From Actinomyces culturomici (lineage in GTDB: Bacteria; Actinomycetota; Actinomycetes; Actinomycetales; Actinomycetaceae): DNA of 49,221 bases. Shown here piece by piece: positions 1-8,353 of this stretch. Location of the stretch: the NCBI RefSeq assembly GCF_900499005.1, contig NZ_LS991317.1, positions 4,101-53,321 on the forward strand. Reading direction: 5' to 3'. The position numbers and the translations under genes were made by a program. Every line of letters begins with the position of its first letter. Position 1 is the stretch's first letter. The notes below the pieces were generated by a model. That model made no database searches, was not told the DNA's origin, and was given only the letters and a program-made list of their open reading frames with translations.

Positions 1-158
1 TGTACACGGCCCGGCCGCGCCGGGGGTGCGGCGGGGGCGCGGCGGGGGGCCCCCGCCGCCACCTCCCGCCCGCCCCACGCGGCGCGGCGGCCCCCCCCGC
101 CCGCCCCCCCCCCCCGGCGGGCCCGGGCGGCGGCCCCCGCCCCCCCCCCGCCCGCGCC
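1..158. other. Low-complexity G/C homopolymer contig end
   Basis: The first ~158 bases are almost only G and C, with runs of C up to a dozen long, and contain no plausible gene. This looks like low-quality read ends and not genomic sequence. purL, which normally follows purQ, would be expected beyond this end. Confidence 0.6.
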
Positions 159-180
159 GGACGAGGGCGGGGCGGTGCCG
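159..180 (+). repeat. Dispersed motif copy (GACGAGGGCGGGGCGGT) beside the purQ stop
   Basis: A copy of the ATCGACGAGGNCGGGGC family that recurs in this window. It lies directly 3' of the purQ stop codon. The first four bases of the consensus are changed. Confidence 0.5.
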
Positions 181-182
181 GG

Positions 183-893
183 TCAGCCGACGAGGCTCGC
201 CAGGACGGACTGGAAGATCTTCAGGCCCTGCGTGCCGCCGTGGCCGGCGAAGGCTCCGGCCTCGTCGACGCCGAGCGGTCCGAAGCCGGACTCGACCGCG
301 TGCTCGGGGTGGGGCATGAGGCCGACGACGTTGCCCGCGTCGTTGGCGACGCCGGCGATGTCGTTCGCCGAGCCGTTGGGGTTGACGTCGATGTAGCGGA
401 AGACGACGCGCCCCTCGCCCTCGAGCCTCTCGAGCTCGGCCGGGGAGGCCTGGAAGTTGCCCTCGCCGTTCTTCAGGGGGACGGTGAGGAGCTCGCCGGC
501 CTCGAAGGAGGAGGTCCACGCGGTCGAGGGGTTCTCGACGCGGAGGAGCTGGTCGCGGCAGAAGAACTTCTGGTGATCGTTGCGGATGAGCGCGCCGGGC
601 AGGAGGTGGGCCTCGCAGAGGACCTGGAAGCCGTTGCAGATGCCGAGGACGGGGAGTCCCCTGTTCGCGGCGGCGACGATCTCCCCCATCACGGGGGCGA
701 CGGCGGCGATGGCGCCGCAGCGAAGGTAGTCGCCGTAGGAGAATCCGCCGGGGATGACGACGGCGTCGACGCCGTGGAGGTCGGCGTCCTTGTGCCAGAG
801 GGCGACGGGCTCGGCGCCGGCGAGGCGCACCGCGCGGGCGGCGTCCCGGTCGTCGAGGGTGCCGGGGAAGGTGACGACTCCGATGCGCGTCAC
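183..893 (-). CDS. purQ: Phosphoribosylformylglycinamidine synthase subunit I (glutaminase)
   Basis: This is the class I glutamine amidotransferase subunit of FGAM synthase. It supplies ammonia to PurL in step four of cytosolic de novo purine synthesis. The protein has 236 residues, as is usual. The nucleophile lies in GICNGFQ (Cys86) and the His/Glu partners in the MPHPEH segment (about residues 195-197). I chose the GTG at 893 because the protein then begins [11 protein letters not shown], the normal PurQ N-terminus; the frame stays open upstream but encodes an Arg/Pro-rich shadow. The GTG overlaps the purS stop by four bases, which suggests translational coupling in a purS-purQ unit. PurL is not in the window. 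Confidence 0.96.
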   Translation of the reverse strand: MTRIGVVTFPGTLDDRDAARAVRLAGAEPVALWHKDADLHGVDAVVIPGGFSYGDYLRCGAIAAVAPVMGEIVAAANRGLPVLGICNGFQVLCEAHLLPGALIRNDHQKFFCRDQLLRVENPSTAWTSSFEAGELLTVPLKNGEGNFQASPAELERLEGEGRVVFRYIDVNPNGSANDIAGVANDAGNVVGLMPHPEHAVESGFGPLGVDEAGAFAGHGGTQGLKIFQSVLASLVG

Positions 894-1156
894 TTCGCGG
901 TCTCCGTCTCGGGGAGGGCCTCGACGCGGACGACGTCCTCGATGATCGGGTTGGAGAGGACCTCCTCGGCGGCCTTGCGGGCGTCGGCGAGGAGCTCGTC
1001 GGTGACCGGGCCGTCGACGGTGAGGTGGAAGCACTTCCCCTGGCGGACCGAGGCGAAGCTCGCGATCCCGAGCCTCGGCAGGGCCGAGCCGACCGCCTTG
1101 CCCTGGGGATCCAGGATCTCCGGCTTCGGCATCACTTCCACGATGATTCGCCCCAC
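890..1156 (-). CDS. purS: Phosphoribosylformylglycinamidine synthase subunit PurS
   Basis: PurS is the small structural subunit of the three-part FGAM synthase (PurS-PurQ-PurL) used by Gram-positive bacteria and bridges the glutaminase and synthase. The 88-residue protein begins [19 protein letters not shown] and has the single PurS domain over its whole length; 80-90 residues is normal. It is preceded by an AAGGAGGAA-type ribosome site, and its stop overlaps the purQ start. It lies 52 bases downstream of purC, and the gap holds a perfect GC palindrome. Confidence 0.95.
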   Translation of the reverse strand: MGRIIVEVMPKPEILDPQGKAVGSALPRLGIASFASVRQGKCFHLTVDGPVTDELLADARKAAEEVLSNPIIEDVVRVEALPETETAK

Positions 1157-1174
1157 GGCGTTCCTCCTTCGTCG

Positions 1175-1196
1175 GTCGGGGCGGATCCGCCCCGAC
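1175..1196. terminator. Perfect GC palindrome between purC and purS
   Basis: A 22-base perfect palindrome centred on GGATCC with GTCGGGGC arms sits in the purC-purS gap. It could be an attenuator or RNA stability hairpin. No U-tract follows, so simple termination is doubtful. Confidence 0.35.
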
Positions 1197-1208
1197 GGTG
1201 GTGGTGCT

Positions 1209-2120
1209 TCACAACTGCGGTTCCGCGCCGGTGAGGCGGCGGAAGGCTTCGACGTAGCGGTCGGCGGTCGCGGCGACGACGTCCGCGGGGAGGGCGGGCG
1301 GCTGCTCCCCGGAGCCCCGGTCCCAGCCCGAGGCGGGCGAGGTGAGCCAGTCGCGGACGTACTGCTTGTCGAAGCTGGGGGTGACGCGCCCGGGGACCCA
1401 CTGGTCGGCGGGCCAGAAGCGCGAGGAGTCGGGCGTGAGGATCTCGTCGCCGAGGACGAGGGCGCCGGTCTCCCGGTCGAGCCCGAATTCGAACTTCGTG
1501 TCGGCGATGATGACGCCGCGCTCGGCGGCGATCTCGCGGGCGCGCTCGTAGAGGGCGATCGAGGTGTCGCGGAGCGTCGCGGCGAGTTCGGCGCCGACCA
1601 TGTCGGCGGCCCGCTCGAAGGAGATGTTCTCGTCGTGGTCGCCGAGCTCGGCCTTCGCGGCGGGCGTGAAGATCGCGGTCTCGAGGCGCGAGGCCTCCAC
1701 GAGGCCCTCGGGCAGGGGGATGTCGCAGACGGTGCGGCTCGCCGCGTACTCGACGAGGCCGGAGCCGGTGAGGTAGCCGCGGACGACGCACTCGATGGGG
1801 ACCATGTCGAGGGCCTTCGCGACGACGGCGCGGCCCTCGACCTCGGCGGGCACCGAGTACGGGTCGGCGGGGTCGTGGGCGGTCGAGAGCAGATGATTCG
1901 GCACGACGTCGGAGAGCCGGTCCATCCACCAGATCGCGAGCTGGTTGAGGACCTTCCCCTTGCCGGGGATCGGCGTCGGGAGGATGTAGTCGTAGGCGCT
2001 GATCCGGTCGGAGGTGACGAGGAGCAGCCGGTCGGGCGTCTCCTGGTCGGCCGGCGCGTAGATGTCGCGGACCTTTCCGGAGGACACGTGCGCCCATCCG
2101 GGCAGTGCGAGTTCGGTCAT
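1209..2120 (-). CDS. purC: SAICAR synthetase
   Basis: Phosphoribosylaminoimidazole-succinocarboxamide synthase joins aspartate to CAIR using ATP, step seven of purine synthesis. The 303-residue protein starts MTELALPGWAHVSSGKVRDIY, with the family's SGKVRDIY ATP-binding start, and carries the signature IECVVRGYLTGSG near residues 110-122. The length fits the longer actinobacterial and fungal-type PurC. It lies between purD and purS on the same strand, with only 24 bases from the purD stop, so one purDCSQ transcript is likely. An AGGAG-like ribosome site precedes the ATG. Confidence 0.96.
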   Translation of the reverse strand: MTELALPGWAHVSSGKVRDIYAPADQETPDRLLLVTSDRISAYDYILPTPIPGKGKVLNQLAIWWMDRLSDVVPNHLLSTAHDPADPYSVPAEVEGRAVVAKALDMVPIECVVRGYLTGSGLVEYAASRTVCDIPLPEGLVEASRLETAIFTPAAKAELGDHDENISFERAADMVGAELAATLRDTSIALYERAREIAAERGVIIADTKFEFGLDRETGALVLGDEILTPDSSRFWPADQWVPGRVTPSFDKQYVRDWLTSPASGWDRGSGEQPPALPADVVAATADRYVEAFRRLTGAEPQL

Positions 2121-2144
2121 GGCGTCCTCCGGCTCCTCTTCAGT

Positions 2145-3476
2145 TCAGTTCTTCGCGTCCAGCTCTGCGGGCCAGGTCGCGATGTCCGTTCGGTGATGCT
2201 CCCCGTAGAAGGAGATCTCGTCGACGCCCCGGTAGGCCCGCTCCCGCGCCTGCGCGACGTCCTCGCCGCGTCCGACGACGTCGAGGACGCGTCCGCCGGC
2301 GTTGACGAGGATCTCCGTCGGCTCGAAGCCGCAGCATCCGGCGGCGACGTCGGCCGGATCGTCGGTGATCCTCCAAGAGGTTCCGGCCTGGATGACGTGG
2401 ACGCCCTCGATCTCCTCGGCCTGCTCGATGCCGGTGATCTCGTGCCCGGTGTCGGTCGGCCCGGGGTATCCGCCCGAGGCCATGACGACGGTGACGGCCG
2501 CATCGCTCGACCACGTCGGCGCGGGAACGCGCGCGAGGTTCCCGGTCGCGGCGGCGAAGAGGAGGTCGGCGAGCGACGAGTCGAGGCGCTCGAGGACGAC
2601 CTGGGTCTCGGGGTCGCCGAAGCGGACGTTGAACTCGACGACGCGCACGCCCTTCGAGGTCATCGCGAGGCCGCAGTAGAGGAGCCCGACGAAGGGGGTG
2701 CCGCGTTCGGCCATCGCGTCGACGGTCGGCTGGGCGACGGTGCGGACGACCTCGTCGACGACCGCGTCGTCGAGCCGCGGGAGCGGCGAGTAGGCGCCCA
2801 TGCCGCCGGTGTTCGGCCCGGCGTTCCCGTTGCCGACGCGCTTGAAGTCCTGCGCGGGTACGAGCGGGACGACGGTCTGGCCGTCGGAGACGCAGAAGAG
2901 GGAGACCTCGGGGCCGTCGAGGTAGTCCTCGATGACGACGGCGCCGTTCTCGCGGGCGAGGCAGGCCTCGGCGTGCGCGCGGGCGGCGGCGCGATCCTCG
3001 GTGACGACGACTCCCTTTCCGGCGGCGAGCGCGTCGTCCTTGACGACGTGCGGGGCGCCGAGCTCGTCGAGCGCGGCGTCGACCTCGTCGAGCGTCCGGC
3101 AGGTGAAGGAGCGCGCGGTGGCGACGCCGGCCTGGGCCATGACCTCCTTGGCGAAGGACTTCGACGCCTCGAGCCGGGCGGCGGCGCGCGTCGGGCCGAA
3201 GCAGGGGATGCCCGCGGCGATGACGGCGTCGGCGACTCCGGCGACGAGGGGGGCCTCGGGGCCGACGACGACGAGGTCGACCTTCTGCGCCTTCGCGCGC
3301 AGGGCGATCGACTCGGGGTCGGTCGGATCGAGGACGAGGGAGTGCCCGAGGGGCTCGAGTCCGGGATTGCCCGCCTGCACGACGAGCTCGACCGGGTCGG
3401 CCGGGGAGGAGGTTCTGAGGAGTGCGCGGGCGAGCGCGTGCTCGCGCCCGCCGTTCCCGACGAGGAGGACCTTCAC
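2145..3476 (-). CDS. purD: Phosphoribosylamine-glycine ligase (GAR synthetase)
   Basis: PurD is an ATP-grasp ligase that joins phosphoribosylamine and glycine, step two of purine synthesis. The 443-residue protein begins MKVLLVGNGGREHALARALL, the standard N-terminal nucleotide fold, and has the central ATP-grasp segment including GPNTGGMGAYSP and the FNVRFGDPETQ metal-site motif. Length is normal. It is the first gene of the minus-strand purine cluster; the 166 bases upstream separate it from the ribokinase. Confidence 0.96.
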   Translation of the reverse strand: MKVLLVGNGGREHALARALLRTSSPADPVELVVQAGNPGLEPLGHSLVLDPTDPESIALRAKAQKVDLVVVGPEAPLVAGVADAVIAAGIPCFGPTRAAARLEASKSFAKEVMAQAGVATARSFTCRTLDEVDAALDELGAPHVVKDDALAAGKGVVVTEDRAAARAHAEACLARENGAVVIEDYLDGPEVSLFCVSDGQTVVPLVPAQDFKRVGNGNAGPNTGGMGAYSPLPRLDDAVVDEVVRTVAQPTVDAMAERGTPFVGLLYCGLAMTSKGVRVVEFNVRFGDPETQVVLERLDSSLADLLFAAATGNLARVPAPTWSSDAAVTVVMASGGYPGPTDTGHEITGIEQAEEIEGVHVIQAGTSWRITDDPADVAAGCCGFEPTEILVNAGGRVLDVVGRGEDVAQARERAYRGVDEISFYGEHHRTDIATWPAELDAKN

Positions 3477-3593
3477 GCGGCCAGCCTAGCCGTACCGGCG
3501 CGCGTCTCGAAACCGCGTCCACGTTCGCGGGCGCCTCCCGCTCATCCGTGCGCCCCGCGCGGTCGTCGTCGCGCCGCGAACAGGGCCCGAAGT

Positions 3594-3620
3594 CCCCGAC
3601 GAGGCCGGGGCGGTGCGCCG
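3594..3620 (+). repeat. Dispersed motif copy downstream of ribokinase
   Basis: Contains CCGACGAGGCCGGGGCGG, a variant of the ATCGACGAGGNCGGGGC family, placed 23 bases 3' of the ribokinase stop codon. Confidence 0.45.
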
Positions 3621-3642
3621 ATTCAGGGGCGGCGCACTGCCG

Positions 3643-4548
3643 TCAGCGCGGGACGACGGCCCCGATCCCCGTGTACGAGGCCGCGGCCCCCGGCGAGAGG
3701 ACGGCGATCGATCCGGCCCTCATGCCGGCCTCGACGGCCTCGTCGAAGGGGAGACCGGCCGCCAGGGCGGCGGCGAGGACGCCGACGGCGGCGTCGCCGG
3801 CTCCCGTCGTATCGACGACCGGGCCGAGATCGATCGCGGGGACGTGAGCCTCGGACTCGGCGTCGACGCGGACGGCGCCCGCCTTGCCGAGGGTGATGAC
3901 GACCGACCCGACCCCTTTCTCGCGAAGGGCGCGGGCGGCCTCGAGGGCCTCCTCGACGCTCGTCGGCGCCGGCCGGTCGAGCGCGAGCCCGGCCTCGTAC
4001 TCGTTGACGACGAGGACGTCGACGTCGGCGAGGACCTCGGGCGCGATCTCGTAGACGGGCGCGAGGTTGAGGACGACGCGGGCGCCGGAGGCGCGGGCGA
4101 GCCGGACGGTCGCGGCGTTCGAGGCGAAGGGGATCTCGCCCTGGAGGACGACGACGTCGCCCCGGCCGAGGCCCTCGACGGCCTCGAGGGCGTCCGCGGG
4201 GACGGTCCCGTTCGCCCCGGCGTCGAGGATGATGGTGTTCTCCCCGCTCGCGGCGACCTGGATGAACGCGACGCCGCTCGTCGCGTCCGCCGTTCGCAGG
4301 AGGGAGAGATCGACGCCGTGGGAGCCGAGTTCGGCGCGCAGCCCCTCCCCTGCGGCGTCGGAGCCGACGGCGCCGACGAAGAGCGTCTCGGCTCCGCCGT
4401 GGGCGGCGGCCGCCGCCTGGTTCGCGCCCTTTCCGCCGAGCCGGTAGGAGACGCCCCTCCCGTGGAGGGTCTCCCCCGGCAGCGGGTGGCGATCGACCTG
4501 CACGGTGACGTCCTGGTTGATCGAACCGACGACGATGACGCGTCCCAT
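3643..4548 (-). CDS. rbsK: Ribokinase (PfkB family)
   Basis: A PfkB-family sugar kinase, most likely ribokinase, which phosphorylates ribose to ribose 5-phosphate in the cytosol. The 301-residue protein has the N-terminal GSINQD start, the GGKGANQA motif near residues 37-44, and the C-terminal DTTGAGD signature with catalytic Asp252. I chose the ATG at 4548 because AAGGAG lies just before it; an in-frame ATG five codons upstream overlaps that site. It follows the TPR gene on the same strand after 186 bases, and no ribose transporter or Rbs regulator lies nearby. Deoxyribokinase or another PfkB sugar kinase cannot be excluded. Confidence 0.88.
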   Translation of the reverse strand: MGRVIVVGSINQDVTVQVDRHPLPGETLHGRGVSYRLGGKGANQAAAAAHGGAETLFVGAVGSDAAGEGLRAELGSHGVDLSLLRTADATSGVAFIQVAASGENTIILDAGANGTVPADALEAVEGLGRGDVVVLQGEIPFASNAATVRLARASGARVVLNLAPVYEIAPEVLADVDVLVVNEYEAGLALDRPAPTSVEEALEAARALREKGVGSVVITLGKAGAVRVDAESEAHVPAIDLGPVVDTTGAGDAAVGVLAAALAAGLPFDEAVEAGMRAGSIAVLSPGAAASYTGIGAVVPR

Positions 4549-4734
4549 CGCGCACTCCTTCATTCGTCCCGGCGGCGCCTTCGCCGCACCGGCCCCTTCC
4601 CCGCACCGACCCCCGCGGGTCGCTCTCCGGGGTCGTCGGCCCTCGCGGCCGATCCCGATGCCTCGGTTATCGCACGAGGACGCGGGCCGTGTCCAGCCTT
4701 CGCGCGAAGCGGTCGTCGGTCGCCCCGTCCGGAC

Positions 4735-5796
4735 TCACCACGCCCCGTTCGAATCCCCGGATCGCGTCCCCGGCGCCGCGCCCTCGTCCCCGGAGCCGCC
4801 CGAGCGCAAGCGCTGCTCGAGTTCGTTGCGCCGCCGGGCCTCGTCGGCGCTCTCGCCCTCGTAGGGCGTGCCCGGGTCCTCGGAGCTCCCCGTGTTCGGG
4901 GAGGCGTCGCCACCCTCGCCCGAATCCCCGGGCGCGCCGTCCGCGGAGTCCGACCCTCCGGCGCTCCCCGAATCGTCGTTCCCCGCCCCGTCGGGCGAGG
5001 AACCGCCCTGTTCCTGCGACCCGGACGAGTCGGAACCGGCCGCCCTGCGGCGCGCCTCGTCGGCCTTCTGCTCGGCGCGATTCGCGTTCTCCCCCGCCTG
5101 CTGCCCCTGGTCGGAGGATCCCTGAGAGCCCCGTCCGGACCCCGAGCCGGATCCGGAGGACTGGGAGTCGGAGGAGGACTGCGACTCGTCGGAGCCCGAC
5201 TGCTGAGGGTTCCCCGACTGCGACTGCGAGGGCGGCAGGCACGTCGAGACGGTTGCGGCCGATTCGTCGTAGAGGTCGGCGGCCCCCGTCCAATCGCCCG
5301 CGGCCCCGGCCTCGTCCCCCTGCATCTCGAGGCCGAGGGCGAGGTTGATCCGCACGCGGCACTCGTACGAGTAGGTCTCGATGCGCCCGTCGCCGATGTC
5401 GAGCGCCCTCGGCACGGTCTCGAGCGCCTCGCGGAGCCGGGCGACGCCCTCGTCGAGCGCGCCGCGGGCGAGCAGCGCGGTGCCGAAGTTGAACCGGGCG
5501 ACCCAGGTCTCGGGCCCCCGGGCCGTCCAATCGGCCTGCGTCGAGTACTCGGATTCCGCGACGGCCCTCTCGCCCGCGTCCCAGCGGCCGAGGGCGTGCG
5601 CCGACCACACGGGCAGCCCGATGAGGACGACCGCGACCGCGACGAGGAGCGCGAGGATCGGCGAGGAGTAGGCGAGGCGCTTGAGGGGCTTCGTCGAGCG
5701 CCGCCGGGGCCCGCGCGATCTCGGCTCGCCCGAGGGCGCGCCGAAGGGGAGGACGACGTCCTCGAACCTCGAGTCGTTGCGGCGGTCAGATCGCAC
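4735..5796 (-). CDS. TPR-type membrane protein of the MoxR/VWA operon
   Basis: The 353-residue protein has a short basic N-terminus, one transmembrane helix at about residues 43-65, a TPR-like stretch around 98-125 (GTALLARGALDEGVARLREAL), and then a long Ser/Gly/Asp/Gln-rich tail from about 195 to the end that is probably disordered. It starts with GTG at 5796, preceded by AGGAGG, and overlaps the VWA gene before it by 11 bases. In Bat-type operons a TPR protein (BatC/BatE-like) follows the VWA proteins and may scaffold the complex at the membrane. The exact function is unknown. Confidence 0.75.
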   Translation of the reverse strand: MRSDRRNDSRFEDVVLPFGAPSGEPRSRGPRRRSTKPLKRLAYSSPILALLVAVAVVLIGLPVWSAHALGRWDAGERAVAESEYSTQADWTARGPETWVARFNFGTALLARGALDEGVARLREALETVPRALDIGDGRIETYSYECRVRINLALGLEMQGDEAGAAGDWTGAADLYDESAATVSTCLPPSQSQSGNPQQSGSDESQSSSDSQSSGSGSGSGRGSQGSSDQGQQAGENANRAEQKADEARRRAAGSDSSGSQEQGGSSPDGAGNDDSGSAGGSDSADGAPGDSGEGGDASPNTGSSEDPGTPYEGESADEARRRNELEQRLRSGGSGDEGAAPGTRSGDSNGAW

Positions 5797-6814
5797 GGGA
5801 CCTCCTGAGGGCGCGGGCCCTGCCGGCGAGGACCGCCGACTCCCAGGCGAGCAGGGCGCCGAGGACGAGGGCGAAGGGCCAGAGGACGTAGCGGGCGGCG
5901 GCGACGGCCTCGCGCGCCTCGACGACGCGCTCCGCCGAATCGTCGATCGACGCCGCGATGGAGCGGATCCGCGAGTCCGCCGGCGAGTGGACGTACTCGA
6001 GTCCCGTGCGCGAGGCGATCCCCCTGAGCGCGTCCTCGTCGATCCGACTGATCGCGTCGGGCGCGTCGGGGCCGTAGCCGTCGGGGATGTACTCCTCGGG
6101 GGCGCCCGACTGGGCGTCGTTGAGGCGCCGCACGCGCATGCGCCCGCCCTCGGCCGTCCCGTAGCCGATGATCGCTCCCCCGTCGACGAGGGTCCCCACC
6201 CGGTTCCAGGCGCTCGGATCGTCGATCTCGTAGGGGCTCCACGCGCCCTCGTTCGAGGTCTCCCCGTCGGTGAGGACGAACAGCGCGCGCACCTCCTGCG
6301 GATCGGCCTCCTTCGATGCGGCGAGCGCCTCGGCCAGACCGGCTGCCGGGCGGTTCGGGCTCGAGCCCGCCGAGGAGGCGGAGAGCTCCTGGGCGAAGGT
6401 CTCGAGGAAGGAGTCGACGGCGCCCCGATCCGTCGTCAGCGGCAGGACGGTCCGCAGGTCGGAGTCCCACACGAGGATCGTCGCGCGGGCGCCGGGCATC
6501 TCGTCGAGGATCGCGGCGATGTCCTTCTTCACCCCGTCGATGCGCGGGGCCCCTCCCTCGTAATCCTCCGCGGCCATCGACCCCGTGCGGTCGACGACGA
6601 TCCACGCCTGAGCGGCGGTGCGGACCTCGGTGGCCTCCCCGGGGATCGAGGGGCCGGCGCACATGAGGGCGAGGACGACGACGAGGAGCGCGCGACGGGC
6701 GGCGTCGAGGCGCGCCGACCGGGTGCGCCGCCGCAGTCCGAGCGCGACGAGGCCGAGCCCGACGAGGAGGACGAGCACGATGCCGAAGACGGGGAGGATC
6801 GGGCGGAGGAACAC
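5786..6814 (-). CDS. VWA-domain membrane protein (BatA/BatB-like)
   Basis: This 342-residue protein has two N-terminal transmembrane helices (about 8-27 and 41-54), a von Willebrand A domain with a MIDAS metal motif DRTGS at 75-79, and a C-terminal helix near 305-325. VWA proteins coded beside MoxR ATPases are thought to work with them as chaperone-like complexes for metal insertion or envelope protein maturation. The GTG start at 6814 lies one base beyond the stop of the upstream VWA gene, so translation is coupled. It is a paralogue of the next gene with a different MIDAS sequence. Confidence 0.82.
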   Translation of the reverse strand: MFLRPILPVFGIVLVLLVGLGLVALGLRRRTRSARLDAARRALLVVVLALMCAGPSIPGEATEVRTAAQAWIVVDRTGSMAAEDYEGGAPRIDGVKKDIAAILDEMPGARATILVWDSDLRTVLPLTTDRGAVDSFLETFAQELSASSAGSSPNRPAAGLAEALAASKEADPQEVRALFVLTDGETSNEGAWSPYEIDDPSAWNRVGTLVDGGAIIGYGTAEGGRMRVRRLNDAQSGAPEEYIPDGYGPDAPDAISRIDEDALRGIASRTGLEYVHSPADSRIRSIAASIDDSAERVVEAREAVAAARYVLWPFALVLGALLAWESAVLAGRARALRRSRAI

Positions 6815-6815
6815 G

Positions 6816-7829
6816 TCAGAGCCTCCCGATCGCGAGGAGGCCGAGCAGGCCGAGGACTCCGACGACGGCCCATCCGAGCGCGCCCTTCGGGGTGTCGGTC
6901 TCGAGGACGCGCGCGTCCTTCGCGAGCTCGACGCGCTGGAGCGACTCGATCTTCTCGATGATCCCGTCGACGCTCGCAGGGTCGGAGGCGTCGTAGAAGT
7001 CGCCGCCCGCCCCTTCGACGAGCCGGCGGAGCTCGGAGCCCTCGGCGGTGAGGAGCTGCGAGTCCCCGGGGTAGAGGGCCGTCACCGCGACGTCCCGGGA
7101 GGTCGCGAAGTCGATCGCCTGGGCGAGGGTGTAGATCTGCGGGCCGTTCACCTCGTTGTCGGTCGCGTAGAGGACGAGCCGCGAGCGCTCGGAGTCCGCG
7201 TGGTCGAAGCCGAGGACGCAGGCGGCGAGGCCGTCGCCGACGAGGGAGGACGAGGCGTCCGACTCGTCGACGGTGCCCGCCGTGTAATCGAGGAGCTCCT
7301 GGGTGACGTAGACGCCGTCGGAGTCCTCACCGAGGTAGCCGCGGCTCATCACCGAGGCGGTCTCGTCGAGCATGCGCGTCGCGAGGGCGTAGTCGTCGGT
7401 GAGGGGGAACTTCACGTCGGTCCGGTTGTTCCACAGCTGGAGGCTGATGCGCTCGCCGGAGAAGTGCTCGACGATGCGGGAGAAGGCGTCGGCGATCCGC
7501 CCGTCGTAGGGGATCATCGAGCCGGAGGCGTCGAGGCAGAGGACGATGTCGCGCGACGCGGTCCGCTCGTTGGCGATCGTCCGATCGACGGGGGCGCCGG
7601 CGCTCACCGCGGTCGCGCCGACCGCGAGTCCGAGGAGCGCGAGCGCGGCGAGGAGGACCCTGCGGGTGCGGCGCACGAGGGCGCGGAACTGCGGGAGATC
7701 CTTGAGGTAGCCGGTGTTCGCGACCCATCCGCGGCTGCCGGGCGCGGTCCGTCCCCCGGCCCTCCATCCGAGGACGAGGGCGAGGGCGCAGGCGCCGACG
7801 ACGAGAGCGATGAGGAGCGGGAATCTCAT
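6816..7829 (-). CDS. VWA-domain membrane protein
   Basis: The 337-residue product has transmembrane segments at about 3-21 and 57-77, a VWA domain with MIDAS motif DASGS at 100-104, and a final hydrophobic helix (about 318-336). I chose the ATG at 7829 because it overlaps the upstream stop as ATGA and gives a proper membrane N-terminus; the longer frame runs into shadow sequence. It is the first of two tandem VWA genes in the MoxR operon. Role inferred from the operon: partner or substrate adaptor of the MoxR ATPase. Confidence 0.82.
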   Translation of the reverse strand: MRFPLLIALVVGACALALVLGWRAGGRTAPGSRGWVANTGYLKDLPQFRALVRRTRRVLLAALALLGLAVGATAVSAGAPVDRTIANERTASRDIVLCLDASGSMIPYDGRIADAFSRIVEHFSGERISLQLWNNRTDVKFPLTDDYALATRMLDETASVMSRGYLGEDSDGVYVTQELLDYTAGTVDESDASSSLVGDGLAACVLGFDHADSERSRLVLYATDNEVNGPQIYTLAQAIDFATSRDVAVTALYPGDSQLLTAEGSELRRLVEGAGGDFYDASDPASVDGIIEKIESLQRVELAKDARVLETDTPKGALGWAVVGVLGLLGLLAIGRL

Positions 7830-8353
7830 GCGTCGATCAGCTCCTTCGCGGCGGCGAGGAGCCGATCCGTGGAGGAGGGACCGGGCGCCCGGTCGGAGGA
7901 GGGCGCCCGAGAACCAACCGGCGCCTGACGATCGGCGGGGGCCTGAGGGTCGAAGGACGGAGCCTCGCAGGCCGCGAGGAGGGCCGCGAGTTCGGGCCAC
8001 ATGGGGGCGAGGCGCGCCGCCTCCGCGGCGGTCGCCGACTCGAGGTCGCGGCCGGTCCGCTCGGTGCCGAGGGAGCGCATGAGCGCCGCGATCGCGAGGT
8101 GGGCCTCCCGATCCCCCCACTCGCCAGACGCGCGGCGCGCGCCGATCGCGTCGAGGTGGGAGCGGTAGCGGCCTCGCAACTCCTCGTTCATCGTCCGCAG
8201 GCCCTCGGGGGCGTCGGCGTCGGACGTCCGCCAGCGCCACAGGGACGCCGCGATCCACGAGGCGACGACGATGAGGAGAACCGCGCCGACGATCCACATC
8301 CAGTGCGGGTAGAGGACGGGGTCGGCGAGTTCGCCCGTGAGATCACCGGACAC
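7826..8353 (-). CDS. Small single-pass membrane protein of the MoxR operon
   Basis: The 175-residue protein has one transmembrane helix at about 17-38, an Arg-rich cytoplasmic segment and a Pro/Ala-rich stretch before a short C-terminal helix. I recognise no specific family beyond its position, which is that of the DUF4381/DUF4129-like proteins seen between DUF58 and VWA genes in such operons. The GTG at 8353 was chosen because it begins just inside the DUF58 stop (11-base overlap) and gives the membrane helix near the N-terminus. It overlaps the next gene by four bases. Confidence 0.7.
   Translation of the reverse strand: MSGDLTGELADPVLYPHWMWIVGAVLLIVVASWIAASLWRWRTSDADAPEGLRTMNEELRGRYRSHLDAIGARRASGEWGDREAHLAIAALMRSLGTERTGRDLESATAAEAARLAPMWPELAALLAACEAPSFDPQAPADRQAPVGSRAPSSDRAPGPSSTDRLLAAAKELIDA

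Noticed and set aside
240-3896. 1,218-codon open frame on the plus strand across the pur cluster
   Set aside because: It is antisense to purQ, purS, purC and purD; composition is Asp/Glu/Arg/Gly-rich with no domain. GC-rich codon bias keeps the opposite frame open.
5681-6961. Long plus-strand frame over the VWA and TPR genes
   Set aside because: Antisense shadow; no start with a ribosome site and no domain.
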